13,827 bases of DNA, from NCBI GenBank assembly GCA_038200385.1, contig JBBPYA010000055.1, positions 1 through 13,827 of the forward strand, in the 5' to 3' direction. This DNA comes from JBBPYA01 sp038200385. Its GTDB lineage: Bacteria; Actinomycetota; Actinomycetes; Mycobacteriales; Geodermatophilaceae. Below, piece after piece: positions 5,282 to 12,451 of this stretch (position 1 is its first letter; each line of letters opens with the position of its first letter). The notes under the pieces are model-generated. The model was not told the origin of the DNA, did no database searches, and was given only the letters and a program-made list of their open reading frames with translations. Both the position numbers and the translations under genes were made by a program.

Positions 5282-6319
5282 ATGTCCCGATCCGCACCGC
5301 CCGACCCGCACCCTGTCCCGAGTCGCCCCGCCCGGCGGCTCACCGGCGTCCAGCCCACCGGCCCGCTGCAGCTGGGCAACCTGCTGGCCGCGATCAAGCC
5401 GATGGTGGACAGCCAGGACGACGTCACGACCGTGGCGCTGGTCGCCGACCTGCACGCCCTCACCGTCGAGCACGATCCCGGCGCCCAGGCCGACCTCACC
5501 CTGCACGTCGCGGCCGTGCTGCTCGCCGCCGGGCTCGACCCGGCGCGGTCGATCCTGGCCGTCCAGAGCCACCTTCCGGAGCACCCGAGCGCGCACTACC
5601 TGCTGGAGAGCGCGACCGGGTACGGGGAGGCGGCCCGGATGATCCAGTTCCGGGAGAAGTCGGCCGGCCGGGACTCCGTCCCCCTCGCGCTGCTGAGCTA
5701 TCCGGTGCTGATGGCCGCGGACATCCTGCTGTACGCCGGCGACGGGCAGCTCGTGGAGGTACCCGTCGGCGAGGACCAGGATCAGCACCTGGAACTGGCC
5801 CGCACGCTGGCGCGCCGGCTCAACCGTCGCTACGGCGCGACACTCGGCGTACCGGGGGTCCGGCCCTTCGCCGGGGCCCGGATCATGGACCTCGCCGACC
5901 CGAGCCGGAAGATGGACAAGTCCAACCCCTCGCCGGCCGGCGTGCTGTTCGTGCTGGACCCGCCGGAGGCGGTCCGGCGCAAGGTGGGCCGCGCGGTGAC
6001 CGACGCCGGAGCCGGTGTCGGCTACGACCCGCTCACCCGGCCGGGCGTGAGCAACCTGCTGGAGATCCTCAGATGCCTGCTCGGCCGGTCGCCGGCTGAA
6101 GTGGCGACGGCGTACTCCTCGAACTCCCGACTCAAGTCCGACCTGACCGAGGCGGTCATTGCCGTGCTGCAGCCGCTGCAGGAGGCCTATCGCGAGATCC
6201 GGTCGGATCCCGCGGAGCTGCGCCGCGTCCTCGCCGGCGGCGCCGACCGGGCGCGGGCGCTGGCCGCTCCGACGCTGGCCGCCATCCAGGATGCCTTCGG
6301 CCTACTGCCGCCCGGCTGA
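5282..6319 (+). CDS. trpS: Tryptophanyl-tRNA synthetase
   Basis: The 345-residue class Ic synthetase charges tRNA-Trp with tryptophan using ATP. Visible family motifs are TGVQPTGPLQLGN (21-33, HIGH region), SYPVLMAADILLY, VPVGEDQDQHLEL and the KMSKS-region loop RIMDLADPSRKMDKS. ATG 5282 is chosen because AGGGAG lies 7 nt upstream (5269-5274) and the N-terminal extension is then short; an earlier in-frame ATG-less extension would run through the leader hairpin. Two signature deviations are seen. The HIGH element reads QLGN, and this first position is known to vary (TIGN in Bacillus). The KMSKS loop reads KMDKS (210-214), an acidic substitution in the ATP-binding loop. The Trp-codon leader upstream suggests induction under Trp-tRNA shortage, as for auxiliary, indolmycin-resistant TrpRS of Streptomyces. 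Whether this is the sole TrpRS is unknown. Its 3' end overlaps the convergent MFS gene by 18 nt. Confidence 0.95.
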   Translation: MSRSAPPDPHPVPSRPARRLTGVQPTGPLQLGNLLAAIKPMVDSQDDVTTVALVADLHALTVEHDPGAQADLTLHVAAVLLAAGLDPARSILAVQSHLPEHPSAHYLLESATGYGEAARMIQFREKSAGRDSVPLALLSYPVLMAADILLYAGDGQLVEVPVGEDQDQHLELARTLARRLNRRYGATLGVPGVRPFAGARIMDLADPSRKMDKSNPSPAGVLFVLDPPEAVRRKVGRAVTDAGAGVGYDPLTRPGVSNLLEILRCLLGRSPAEVATAYSSNSRLKSDLTEAVIAVLQPLQEAYREIRSDPAELRRVLAGGADRARALAAPTLAAIQDAFGLLPPG

Positions 6320-7471
6320 TCGGGTGCGCTCCCGGCCGGCCAGCAGCGCGACCAGGGCCAGCCCGAGCAACCCGGGCACGAGCAGGAACGCGCGGTGCGT
6401 ACCGCCGGCATCGGCCAGGAAGCCCAGCAGGAACGGCGCCGTCCCGATCGCGAACCCGGCACCGATCGAGGCCAGCCCGGTGGCCGTGTCCGGCCGCCCC
6501 TCGGACGCGGCGATGACCCGGCTGATGGCCAGCGGGAACTGCACCGACAGCCCGAGTCCGAGGACGAGCAGACCCAGCAGCGACAACCACAGGACCGCAC
6601 TCGACCAGAACGCCAGCCACCCCGCCGCGGCGAGCAGCAGGCTGCGGACCAGCAGCCAGTCTGGGCTGCGCCGGCGCGCCCACCAACCCCCGACGAAGCG
6701 GCCCGCCGTCATGCCGGCGACCAGCGCGGCCACCGAACTGGTGCCGACGGCGGCGCTGACGCCGACCTGCTCGCGAAGCAGGTCCGAGGACCAGAACGTC
6801 AGGGAGAATTCCGTCCCGATGCACAGCACGAGGACCGTCCAGGCGGCCCAGTACCGCTGCGGCATCGCGGCGGCCCGCCACCGTCCCGGCCCGGCTCGCG
6901 CGGACCCGGACGGACGGGGGAACGGGATCCGCAGCGCGACGGCTGCCAGCGCCAGTGCCGCGACCGCCGCCACCAGCAGGCCCGCGCGCCAGCCCAGCCC
7001 GACGGCGGCCGCGGCACCGATCACTACCGGGGCGAGCAGCCCGCAGCCGGCCGCGAGCGCGTTGGCCTCGCTGACCGCCGCGGGGCCGAGCAGCTCGTGC
7101 TGGTGGGTCAGCACGGCGGAGTGGGTGTTGACCACGCTGGAGCCGAAGGTGCCGGCGATCAGCGCGCCGGACAGCGTCACCCACGTTGTCGTCCCACCGA
7201 GGTACACGATCGTGCCGACGCCGAGCCCGAGGAGCCCGACCCGCAGGGCCACCGCGCGACCCAACCGGCCGACCAGCAGCGGTCCGCCGAGCCCGGCTAG
7301 CACCGCGCCGACGGCGAGCGCCGTCCCGTGCAGGCCCGCCACTGCCCGCGACACACCCTGGTCGGACCCGACCAGCGACACCGTCGGACCGAAGCCGTAC
7401 AGGAAGTAGCCGTAGACCGCCATGCTCCCGTAGACGAGCCAGGTCACCCGGTCCCGAACGAGCGTGCCCAC
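6302..7471 (-). CDS. MFS transporter
   Basis: A 389-residue polytopic membrane protein of the major facilitator superfamily with about 12 hydrophobic segments and a central cytoplasmic loop (IPFPRPSGSARAGPGRWRAA) dividing two six-helix halves. The A-like motif between helices 2 and 3 (GGPLLVGRLGRAVALR) is recognisable, as is its second-half counterpart (AGRFVGGWWARRR). The family is broad and the substrate cannot be assigned; a drug or metabolite efflux role is possible. GTG 7471 is preceded at 6 nt by TAGGTT, so it appears leaderless. It converges on trpS and the two coding regions overlap by 18 nt with no terminator between them. Convergent orientation argues against a shared operon with trpS. 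Confidence 0.92.
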   Translation of the reverse strand: MGTLVRDRVTWLVYGSMAVYGYFLYGFGPTVSLVGSDQGVSRAVAGLHGTALAVGAVLAGLGGPLLVGRLGRAVALRVGLLGLGVGTIVYLGGTTTWVTLSGALIAGTFGSSVVNTHSAVLTHQHELLGPAAVSEANALAAGCGLLAPVVIGAAAAVGLGWRAGLLVAAVAALALAAVALRIPFPRPSGSARAGPGRWRAAAMPQRYWAAWTVLVLCIGTEFSLTFWSSDLLREQVGVSAAVGTSSVAALVAGMTAGRFVGGWWARRRSPDWLLVRSLLLAAAGWLAFWSSAVLWLSLLGLLVLGLGLSVQFPLAISRVIAASEGRPDTATGLASIGAGFAIGTAPFLLGFLADAGGTHRAFLLVPGLLGLALVALLAGRERTRSAGRQ

Positions 7472-7477
7472 GCCCGG

Positions 7478-7483
7478 AACCTA
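7478..7483 (-). promoter_or_regulatory. -10 box of a leaderless promoter for the MFS gene
   Basis: TAGGTT on the minus strand is followed by 6 nt and the GTG start at 7471. No Shine-Dalgarno sequence is seen. Confidence 0.45.
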
Positions 7484-7495
7484 CGGCCCGGCCGG

Positions 7496-7947
7496 TCACG
7501 GCACCTGCGGCGCCTCGGCGTACGGGCGGAAATGGCCGAAGACCGCCGTCCAGCCCGCGGTGTTGCGTTCGCGTCGGTCCGACGCGTCCGCGCCGAGGCG
7601 GTCCCAGCCGCTGTGGACCAGCTCGACCGTGGTGCCGCCGCTGCCGTTGCCCACGAACGTGAGTTGTACGTCGGTGGCCTGCTCGGCCGTGGTCCCGAGA
7701 TGCCACCGGAAGCCGAAGTGCAGCGGTGGATCGAAGCGGACCACCCGACCCCAGTCGACCTCCACCCCGCCCCGGGCCCGCTCGAAGATGCGACCGCCGA
7801 GCCAGGGTTCGATCACCGGTCCACGTGCTCGGCTCCGGTCATGGTGTGTCCCCGCGGCCACCACAGCGCGATCCGGCGGGTCCAGGTCTCGAAGGCGTGC
7901 TCCGGGGAGCAGTCGATCTCGAAGGCCAGCAGCAGCGGCGCGGTCAC
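7496..7947 (-). pseudogene. SRPBCC (AHSA1/START-like) protein, interrupted by a one-base frameshift
   Basis: The two halves of one SRPBCC-fold protein lie in different frames. The first runs from GTG 7947 (TAPLLLAFEIDCSPEHAFETWT, then IALWWPRGHTMTGAEHVDR) to a TGA near 7813. The second continues as VIEPWLGGRIFERA, then WGRVVRFDPPLHFGFRWH, to the stop at 7496. Adding one G in the CCGGTG stretch (about 7814-7819) restores a continuous 150-residue protein, the normal size for the family. GTG 7947 overlaps the stop of the ArsR gene (GTGA), so the pair is translationally coupled. ArsR plus SRPBCC pairs are common in actinobacteria. These proteins bind hydrophobic ligands in a deep cavity; the ligand is unknown. 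The break is more likely a sequencing error than real decay, because both halves are well conserved and two other genes nearby show the same type of defect. Confidence 0.85.
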
Positions 7948-8282
7948 GGTGCCGGGTCGGGTCGCTTCGGCGCGGTGTTCTGCGCGGCCAGCCGGAAGCG
8001 GGAGATCGCGTTGCCCCACACCCCCTCGAGGTAGTCCCGGAGCACGGGCAGGCCCTCGTCGTGCAGCCGGTAGATCCGCCGGGTGCCGTCGGCGTGCTCG
8101 GCGACCAGCCCGGCCTCCTTGAGAAGTCGCAAATGTCGGGACACCGCCGGGCGGCTGATCGGCAACTCGCCGGCGATCTCGCCGACCGAGCGCTCCTCCC
8201 CGGTGAGCAACGTGAGGATCGCCCGGCGGTGCGGGTCGGCGAGCGCCTCGAACACGGTGGCGGCGGAAGACGTCGGCGGCAT
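7944..8282 (-). CDS. ArsR-family winged-helix transcriptional regulator
   Basis: A 112-residue DNA-binding repressor of the ArsR/SmtB type. The opening VFEALADPHRRAILTLLTGEERSVGEIAGEL is the standard helix pair. The recognition helix lies in ISRPAVSRHLRLLKEAGLV, followed by the wing HADGTRRIYRLH. No cysteine or histidine cluster typical of metal-sensing sites is seen, so a metal-independent signal is likely, as in other ArsR proteins paired with SRPBCC partners. ATG 8282 has the -10 box TACCAT 6 nt upstream, which suggests leaderless expression. That box overlaps a GTAAC/GTTAC palindrome, consistent with autorepression. The stop overlaps the SRPBCC start. Confidence 0.93.
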   Translation of the reverse strand: MPPTSSAATVFEALADPHRRAILTLLTGEERSVGEIAGELPISRPAVSRHLRLLKEAGLVAEHADGTRRIYRLHDEGLPVLRDYLEGVWGNAISRFRLAAQNTAPKRPDPAP

Positions 8283-8288
8283 TCCGTC

Positions 8289-8313
8289 ATGGTAACTTGC
8301 TCGTTACAGTAAC
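8289..8313. promoter_or_regulatory. ArsR promoter and candidate operator
   Basis: Between the divergent ArsR and DinB-like genes lie GTAAC (8292-8296), GTTAC (8303-8307) and GTAAC (8309-8313). They form the inverted repeats GTAAC-N6-GTTAC and GTTAC-N1-GTAAC. The minus-strand -10 box TACCAT (8294-8289) overlaps the first arm. A repressor bound here would block ArsR transcription and could also affect the divergent gene. Confidence 0.55.
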
Positions 8314-8341
8314 CGGGGTTCGACACTTGTCTGGAGGGTCC

Positions 8342-8958
8342 ATGACTACGACCGTGTGGGATCGGCAGCGCGTGGAGCGCGAGCGGCTGGTCGGCTACCT
8401 GCGCACCCTGCCCGAGTCCGCCTGGGACGAGGGCTCCCTGTGCCCGGACTACCGTGTGCGCGACGTGGTGGCGCATCTGATCGCCGGGGCGAGGAGTACG
8501 CCGCCCCGCTTCCTCGCCGACATGGTCACGTCCCGGTTTGACTTCCACGCGGCCATGCGCAAGGCGCTGATGCGGCATGGGGACGGATCGCCGGCGGAGT
8601 TGGTCGCGCGGCTGGAGCGGGCCAAGGACGCGAAGGCGCGACCCGGCGGGAGCTGCTTGGCGAGATTGTTGTGCATAGCGAGGACATCCGCCGCCCGCTC
8701 GGAGCCGGACCCGGCGACTACGACCCGGCCAGTGTCCGGGTGATCGCCGACGCCTACGTCGGCACGGCAGGGCCGGTGGGGGCCAAGCCGCGCATCGCCG
8801 GGCTGCGGCTGCGGGCCACCGACGCGGACTGGTCCACCGGCGACGGCCCGGAGGCCAGCGGCGTGCTGCTGTCCCTCGTGCTGGCCATGGCCGGGCGCAA
8901 GACCGCGCTGGCCGACCTGTCCGGACCCGGCGTCGAGCAGCTGGCGGCCCGCGACTGA
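8342..8958 (+). pseudogene. DinB-fold maleylpyruvate-isomerase-like protein (TIGR03083 type), interrupted by a one-base frameshift
   Basis: ATG 8342 has GGAGGG 3-4 nt upstream and begins an N-terminal DinB-like domain (LPESAWDEGSLCPDYRVRDVVAHLIAG). After about codon 100 the frame is lost. The family continuation ELLGEIVVHSEDIRRPLG appears in another frame and runs to a TGA at 8956-8958. One extra base around 8632-8641 (GCGCGACCC) restores a 205-residue protein. Metal-ligand candidates follow the mycothiol-dependent maleylpyruvate isomerase pattern: His in VVAHLIAG and Glu-x3-His in EIVVH. These proteins are uncharacterised actinobacterial DinB-superfamily members thought to use mycothiol. The gene is divergent from ArsR and may share its operator. 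The good conservation on both sides favours sequencing error. Confidence 0.8.
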
Positions 8959-9045
8959 GCTGAGTCGACCCCGACCGCGCTGGCGGCCTGCGACTGAGCT
9001 GGCTCGACCCGACAGAGCTGGGTCGACCCCGACAGAGCTGAGCAG
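8941..9045. repeat. Degenerate tandem repeats after the DinB-like gene
   Basis: A ~39-nt unit starting CTGGCGGCCCGCGACTGA (8941) recurs at 8980 with few changes, duplicating the last codons and stop of the gene. Within and after it a shorter motif, GAGCTGRGTCGACCCCGAC or close to it, begins at 8957, 8996 and 9015, and GAGCTG occurs again at 9035. The period is then 19-20 nt. The remaining 9046-9241 holds no gene that I can see. Confidence 0.7.
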
Positions 9046-9241
9046 TCCGCGAGGCGGCTGCTCGCGACTGCGCCACCGGCTCTGCTCCGGGTTGTCCACA
9101 GGCTCCGGCCGTTGTCCCCAGATCGCGTCGGGCCGCCCCGCTACAGCGCTTCATGCGGGAACGTCGGTTCTGCCGGACGGTGCGCCGGCGGGCCGTCGGC
9201 GCCCAGCCGCGGCCGCGACGAGCTGACGAACGGAGTCCAGG

Positions 9242-9801
9242 ATGTATCAGACGTTGGTCACGGTGATCGGCAACGTGGTCGATCCCCCAAGCGCCGGCTG
9301 ACCTCGACCGGCATCAGCGTCACCAACTTCCGGCTGGCCGCGACCGAGCGCCGCCGGGACCGGGACAGCCAGCAGTGGGAGGACGGCGAAAACCTGTTCA
9401 CGAACGTGACCTGCTGGCGGGCCCTGGCCGACAACGTCGCCCGCTCGCTGGTCAAGGGCGACCCGGTCATCGTCCGCGGTCGGCTGTACACCCGGCAGTT
9501 CGAGCACGAGGGCCAGCGGCGGATGTCCATCGAGCTCGAGGCGACGGCGGTGGGGCCCAACCTCGTCCTCGGTCAGGTCGAGTTCGCCCGGGTCCGATCC
9601 GACGTCGTCACGCACAGCGCGATGGACGACGAGGGCAGGCCCGAGGGGACGACACCGTCGGATCGGGACCCGGACAGCGGGGAGGTGGCCGGCGAGGAGG
9701 TGGACGCCGGGGCCGGGACGCCCGCCGAGCGGGGGCAGCAGCGGCCGCGGCGGCTGAACGGGGCCGACCGCGCCCTGACTCCGGTGCCGACCGCCCCCTG
9801 A
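9242..9801 (+). pseudogene. Single-stranded DNA-binding protein paralogue, interrupted by a one-base frameshift
   Basis: ATG 9242, with GGAG 6-7 nt upstream, starts MYQTLVTVIGNVVDP, the expected first strand of the short actinobacterial SSB paralogue. At the run of five C (about 9286-9290) the frame leads to a TGA. The family sequence goes on in another frame as KRRLTSTGISVTNFRL, ENLFTNVTCWRALADNVA, then SLVKGDPVIVRGRLYTR. A sixth C gives ...VVDPPKRRLT... and a continuous 186-residue protein. The OB-fold core is complete. The C-terminal tail is long and charged but lacks the acidic DDxPF-type tip that recruits repair proteins in canonical SSB. This fits a secondary SSB such as Mycobacterium Rv2478c. 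It lies just before ettA, as in mycobacteria. Confidence 0.85.
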
Positions 9802-9810
9802 CTCCGGTGC
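9766..9810. repeat. Tandem 22-nt duplication at the SSB 3' end
   Basis: 9766-9787 (GACCGCGCCCTGACTCCGGTGC without its variants) and 9789-9810 match at 21 of 22 positions, with a period of 23 nt. The second copy carries the TGA stop (9799-9801). Because the period is not a multiple of three, the duplication changes which frame reads the motif. Confidence 0.7.
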
Positions 9811-9909
9811 GGTCCTGACCCGCCCACGTCGCCCACTGGCCGTCGGGGTCGACACCGACTGGAACAATGGTCGGATTCAGACCGGCAATCGACGGGACAC
9901 GACGACGAC

Positions 9910-11580
9910 GTGGCGCAGTTCATCTATTCCATGCAGCGTGCGCGCAAGGCGCACGGCGACAAGCTCATCCTGGACAACGTCACCCTGGCGTTCCTGCCCG
10001 GGGCCAAGATCGGGGTGGTCGGACCGAATGGCGCCGGCAAGTCAACGGTGCTGCGCATCATGGCCGGCGTCGAGACGCCGTCCAACGGGGAGGCCCGGCT
10101 GACCCCGGGCTACACCGTCGGCATGCTCGATCAGGAGCCCGAGCTCAACGACGAGCTGGACGTGCGCGGGAACGTCGAGGAGGGTGTCCGGGAGATCCGG
10201 GACGTGCTGGCCCGCTTCGAGACGGTCAGCGCAGCGATGGGTGAGCCGGACGCGGACTTCGACCGCCTGCTCGTCGAGCAGGGCGACCTGATGGAGAAGA
10301 TCGAGGCCGCCGAGGGCTGGGAGCTGGAAAGCCGCATCACGCAGGCGATGGATGCGCTGCGCTGCCCGCCGGGAGATGCCGACGTCAGCGTGCTGTCCGG
10401 CGGCGAGCGACGCCGGGTGGCGCTGTGCCGGTTGCTGCTGGAGCAGCCCGACCTCCTGCTGCTCGACGAGCCGACGAACCACCTCGACGCGGAGAGCGTG
10501 CTCTGGCTGGAGCAGCACCTGGCTGCCTACCCCGGCGCGGTGCTCGCGGTGACCCACGACCGCTACTTCCTGGACAACGTCGCGCAGTGGATCCTCGAAC
10601 TGGACCGCGGCCGGGCCTACCCGTACGAGGGCAACTACTCCACGTACCTGGAGACCAAGACCGCTCGGCTCAAGGTCGAGGGTCAGAAGGACGCCAAGCG
10701 GGCCAAGCGGTTGCGCGACGAGCTGGAGTGGGTGCGCCAGAACGCCAAGGGTCGACAGGCCAAGAGCAAGTCCCGGATCGCGCGCTACGAGGAGATGGCC
10801 GCGGAGGCCGACAAGTTCCGCAAGCTGGACTTCGACGAGATCCAGATCCCGCCGGGACCGCGGCTGGGCACCGTCGTGGTGGACACCGAGCACCTGGTCA
10901 AGGGCTTCGATGGCAGGTACCTGATCGACGACCTGAGCTTCACGCTGCCCCGGGGCGGGATCGTCGGCGTGATCGGCCCGAACGGTGCCGGCAAGACCAC
11001 CTTGTTCAAGATGATCATCGGTGACGAGCAGCCGGACAAGGGCGAGATCAGGGTCGGGGAGACGGTAAAGCTGAGCTACGTCGACCAGACCAGGGCCGGC
11101 ATCGACCCCACGAAGACAGTGTGGGAGACCGTCTCCGACGGCTTGGACTACATCAAGGTCGCCAACGTCGAGATGCCGTCCCGCGCCTACATCAGCGCGT
11201 TCGGCTTCAAGGGCCCGGACCAGCAGAAGCAGGCCGGCGTGCTGTCCGGCGGCGAGCGCAACCGGCTGAACCTGGCGATGACACTCAAGCAGGGCGGCAA
11301 CCTGTTGCTGCTGGACGAGCCGACGAACGACCTCGACGTGGACACCCTGTCCAGCTTGGAGAACGCGCTGCTGGAGTTTCCCGGCTGCGCGGTCGTGGTC
11401 AGCCACGACCGGTGGTTCCTGGACCGGGTCGCCACCCACATCCTGGCCGCCGAGGACGACGCCCGCTGGGTCTGGTTCGAAGGCAACTTCGACGCCTACG
11501 AGCGCAACAAGGTCGAGCGACTCGGTCCCGAGGCGGCCCGTCCACACCGGACGACGTACCGCCGGCTGACGCGGGACTAG
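9910..11580 (+). CDS. ettA: Energy-dependent translational throttle protein EttA (ABC-F ATPase)
   Basis: A 556-residue soluble ABC-F protein with two nucleotide-binding domains and no membrane segment. EttA binds the ribosomal E site and couples the first peptide-bond cycles to ATP/ADP status. NBD1 has Walker A GPNGAGKST (38-46), signature LSGGERRRVAL (162-172), Walker B with Glu187 (LLLLDEPTNHLD) and switch His216. NBD2 has Walker A GPNGAGKTT (356-364), LSGGER (445-450), Glu470 (LLLLDEPTNDLD) and His499. The helical, basic linker at about 245-310 between the domains is the P-site tRNA interaction motif, and an arm-like insertion lies at about 85-150. Length and the N-terminus AQFIYSMQRARKAHGDK match EttA rather than antibiotic-resistance ABC-F proteins. 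GTG 9910 has no clear Shine-Dalgarno sequence. An imperfect 18-bp palindrome lies upstream at 9842-9859. The downstream hotdog gene starts 5 nt after its stop. Confidence 0.97.
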   Translation: MAQFIYSMQRARKAHGDKLILDNVTLAFLPGAKIGVVGPNGAGKSTVLRIMAGVETPSNGEARLTPGYTVGMLDQEPELNDELDVRGNVEEGVREIRDVLARFETVSAAMGEPDADFDRLLVEQGDLMEKIEAAEGWELESRITQAMDALRCPPGDADVSVLSGGERRRVALCRLLLEQPDLLLLDEPTNHLDAESVLWLEQHLAAYPGAVLAVTHDRYFLDNVAQWILELDRGRAYPYEGNYSTYLETKTARLKVEGQKDAKRAKRLRDELEWVRQNAKGRQAKSKSRIARYEEMAAEADKFRKLDFDEIQIPPGPRLGTVVVDTEHLVKGFDGRYLIDDLSFTLPRGGIVGVIGPNGAGKTTLFKMIIGDEQPDKGEIRVGETVKLSYVDQTRAGIDPTKTVWETVSDGLDYIKVANVEMPSRAYISAFGFKGPDQQKQAGVLSGGERNRLNLAMTLKQGGNLLLLDEPTNDLDVDTLSSLENALLEFPGCAVVVSHDRWFLDRVATHILAAEDDARWVWFEGNFDAYERNKVERLGPEAARPHRTTYRRLTRD

Positions 11581-11585
11581 GCGGG

Positions 11586-12032
11586 GTGCCGCACCGCTTC
11601 GACGTGATCGTGCGCTGGTCCGACGAGGACCGGCTCGGTCATGTCAACAACGCGCGGTACCTGACGTTCACCGAGGACGCCCGGCTGGTCTGGTTGGCTG
11701 ACTCGCCGGCGGGCAGCGGCGGGGTGATCCTGGCCCGCACCGAGGTCGACTTCCGCAGTCAGGTGCACTTCGCCGCCGGGGGTCGGCTGGTGGTGCAGAC
11801 GTGGGTCACCGCGATCGGGCGCTCCAGCGCGGGACTGCGCCAGGACATCCACCGGGTCGACGCACCGGACGGTGTGGCGACCACCGCGGACCCGGCGCAG
11901 GTGCTGGCCGACCCGGTGGCCACGACAGCCAACGTCCTGGTCTGCTACGACTACCGCAACCAGCGCTCCCGGCCGTGGACGGAGGAGGAGCGAGCCTGGC
12001 TGCGGACGTGGATGGACCAGGAGGGCGGCTGA
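11586..12032 (+). CDS. Hotdog-fold acyl-CoA thioesterase (4HBT/YbgC-like), first copy
   Basis: A 148-residue cytoplasmic thioesterase-like protein. The 4HBT-type active-site segment is RWSDEDRLGHVNNARYL (10-26), with the acidic residues at 13-15 and the GHVNN turn at the start of the hotdog helix. The rest follows the fold (EVDFRSQV, then strand LVVQTWVTAIGRSSAGLRQDI), with an insertion rich in Ala/Asp near residue 105. Start GTG 11586 lies 5 nt after the ettA stop, with AGGCGGG just upstream over the stop codon, so it is probably coupled to ettA. Its stop overlaps the start of the second hotdog gene (ATGA). The mycobacterial counterpart of this locus, as I remember it, has one such gene (Rv2475c). 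The acyl substrate is unknown. Confidence 0.9.
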   Translation: MPHRFDVIVRWSDEDRLGHVNNARYLTFTEDARLVWLADSPAGSGGVILARTEVDFRSQVHFAAGGRLVVQTWVTAIGRSSAGLRQDIHRVDAPDGVATTADPAQVLADPVATTANVLVCYDYRNQRSRPWTEEERAWLRTWMDQEGG

Positions 12033-12451
12033 TGGCCCGGCAGACCTACCACTGCCCGATGCGCTGGGGCGATATGGACGCCTACGGGCACATCAACAAC
12101 ACCGTCTACCTCGCCTACCTGGAGCAGGCCCGCGTCGAGGTGTTCTTCAGCAAGGCCCGGGGTCTCGGGGTCGAAGGACTGGCGACGGGCATCGTGGTCG
12201 CCGAGCACCGGATCCGGTACCGGCTGCCAATCTGCTTCTCCCCGCAGCCGTTGCGCATCGACCTGTGGGTCAGCCAGATCAAGGCCGCGTCGTACACCTC
12301 GGACTACGAGATCTGGGACGAGTCCAGCGGTACGCCGGTGCTGGCGACAACCGCCCAGTCGTTGATGGTGCCCTTCGACACGGTGGCCGGGCGGCTGCGC
12401 CGGCTCACCCCGCGGGAGCGGGAGTTCCTCGAAGGCTGCCGTGACGACTGA
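12032..12451 (+). CDS. Hotdog-fold acyl-CoA thioesterase (4HBT/YbgC-like), second copy
   Basis: A 139-residue paralogue of the preceding protein. The active-site segment is RWGDMDAYGHINNTVYL (11-27), with Asp14/Asp16 and the GHINN turn. ATG 12032 overlaps the previous stop by 4 nt and has a strong AGGAGGG 6 nt upstream. The two proteins share the pattern RW-x-D-x-D-x2-GH-x-NN-x2-YL-x3-E-x-AR, so this looks like a tandem duplication. Hotdog domains work as dimers or dimers of dimers, and the coupled pair might form a hetero-oligomer (inference). The length and compactness are closer to the single-copy mycobacterial protein than those of copy one. Its last 11 nt overlap the next gene. Confidence 0.93.
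   Translation: MARQTYHCPMRWGDMDAYGHINNTVYLAYLEQARVEVFFSKARGLGVEGLATGIVVAEHRIRYRLPICFSPQPLRIDLWVSQIKAASYTSDYEIWDESSGTPVLATTAQSLMVPFDTVAGRLRRLTPREREFLEGCRDD

Noticed and set aside
6156..7706. 516-codon minus-strand frame over the MFS gene
   Set aside because: Arg/Gly/Ala-rich low-complexity translation; the other frame gives a clear 12-helix transporter.
7813..7830. Programmed -1 frameshift in the SRPBCC gene
   Set aside because: No slippery heptamer of the X-XXY-YYZ type and no conserved stimulator is seen; two nearby genes have similar breaks, which points to missing bases.
7946..9154. Very long minus-strand open frame leading into the SRPBCC tail
   Set aside because: Only its last ~100 residues resemble a protein; the rest is the shadow of ArsR, the DinB-like gene and the tandem repeats. 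The join is explained by the SRPBCC frameshift.
10042..11547. 501-codon open frame antisense to ettA
   Set aside because: It is the mirror of a highly conserved ABC-F gene, with no motif of its own.
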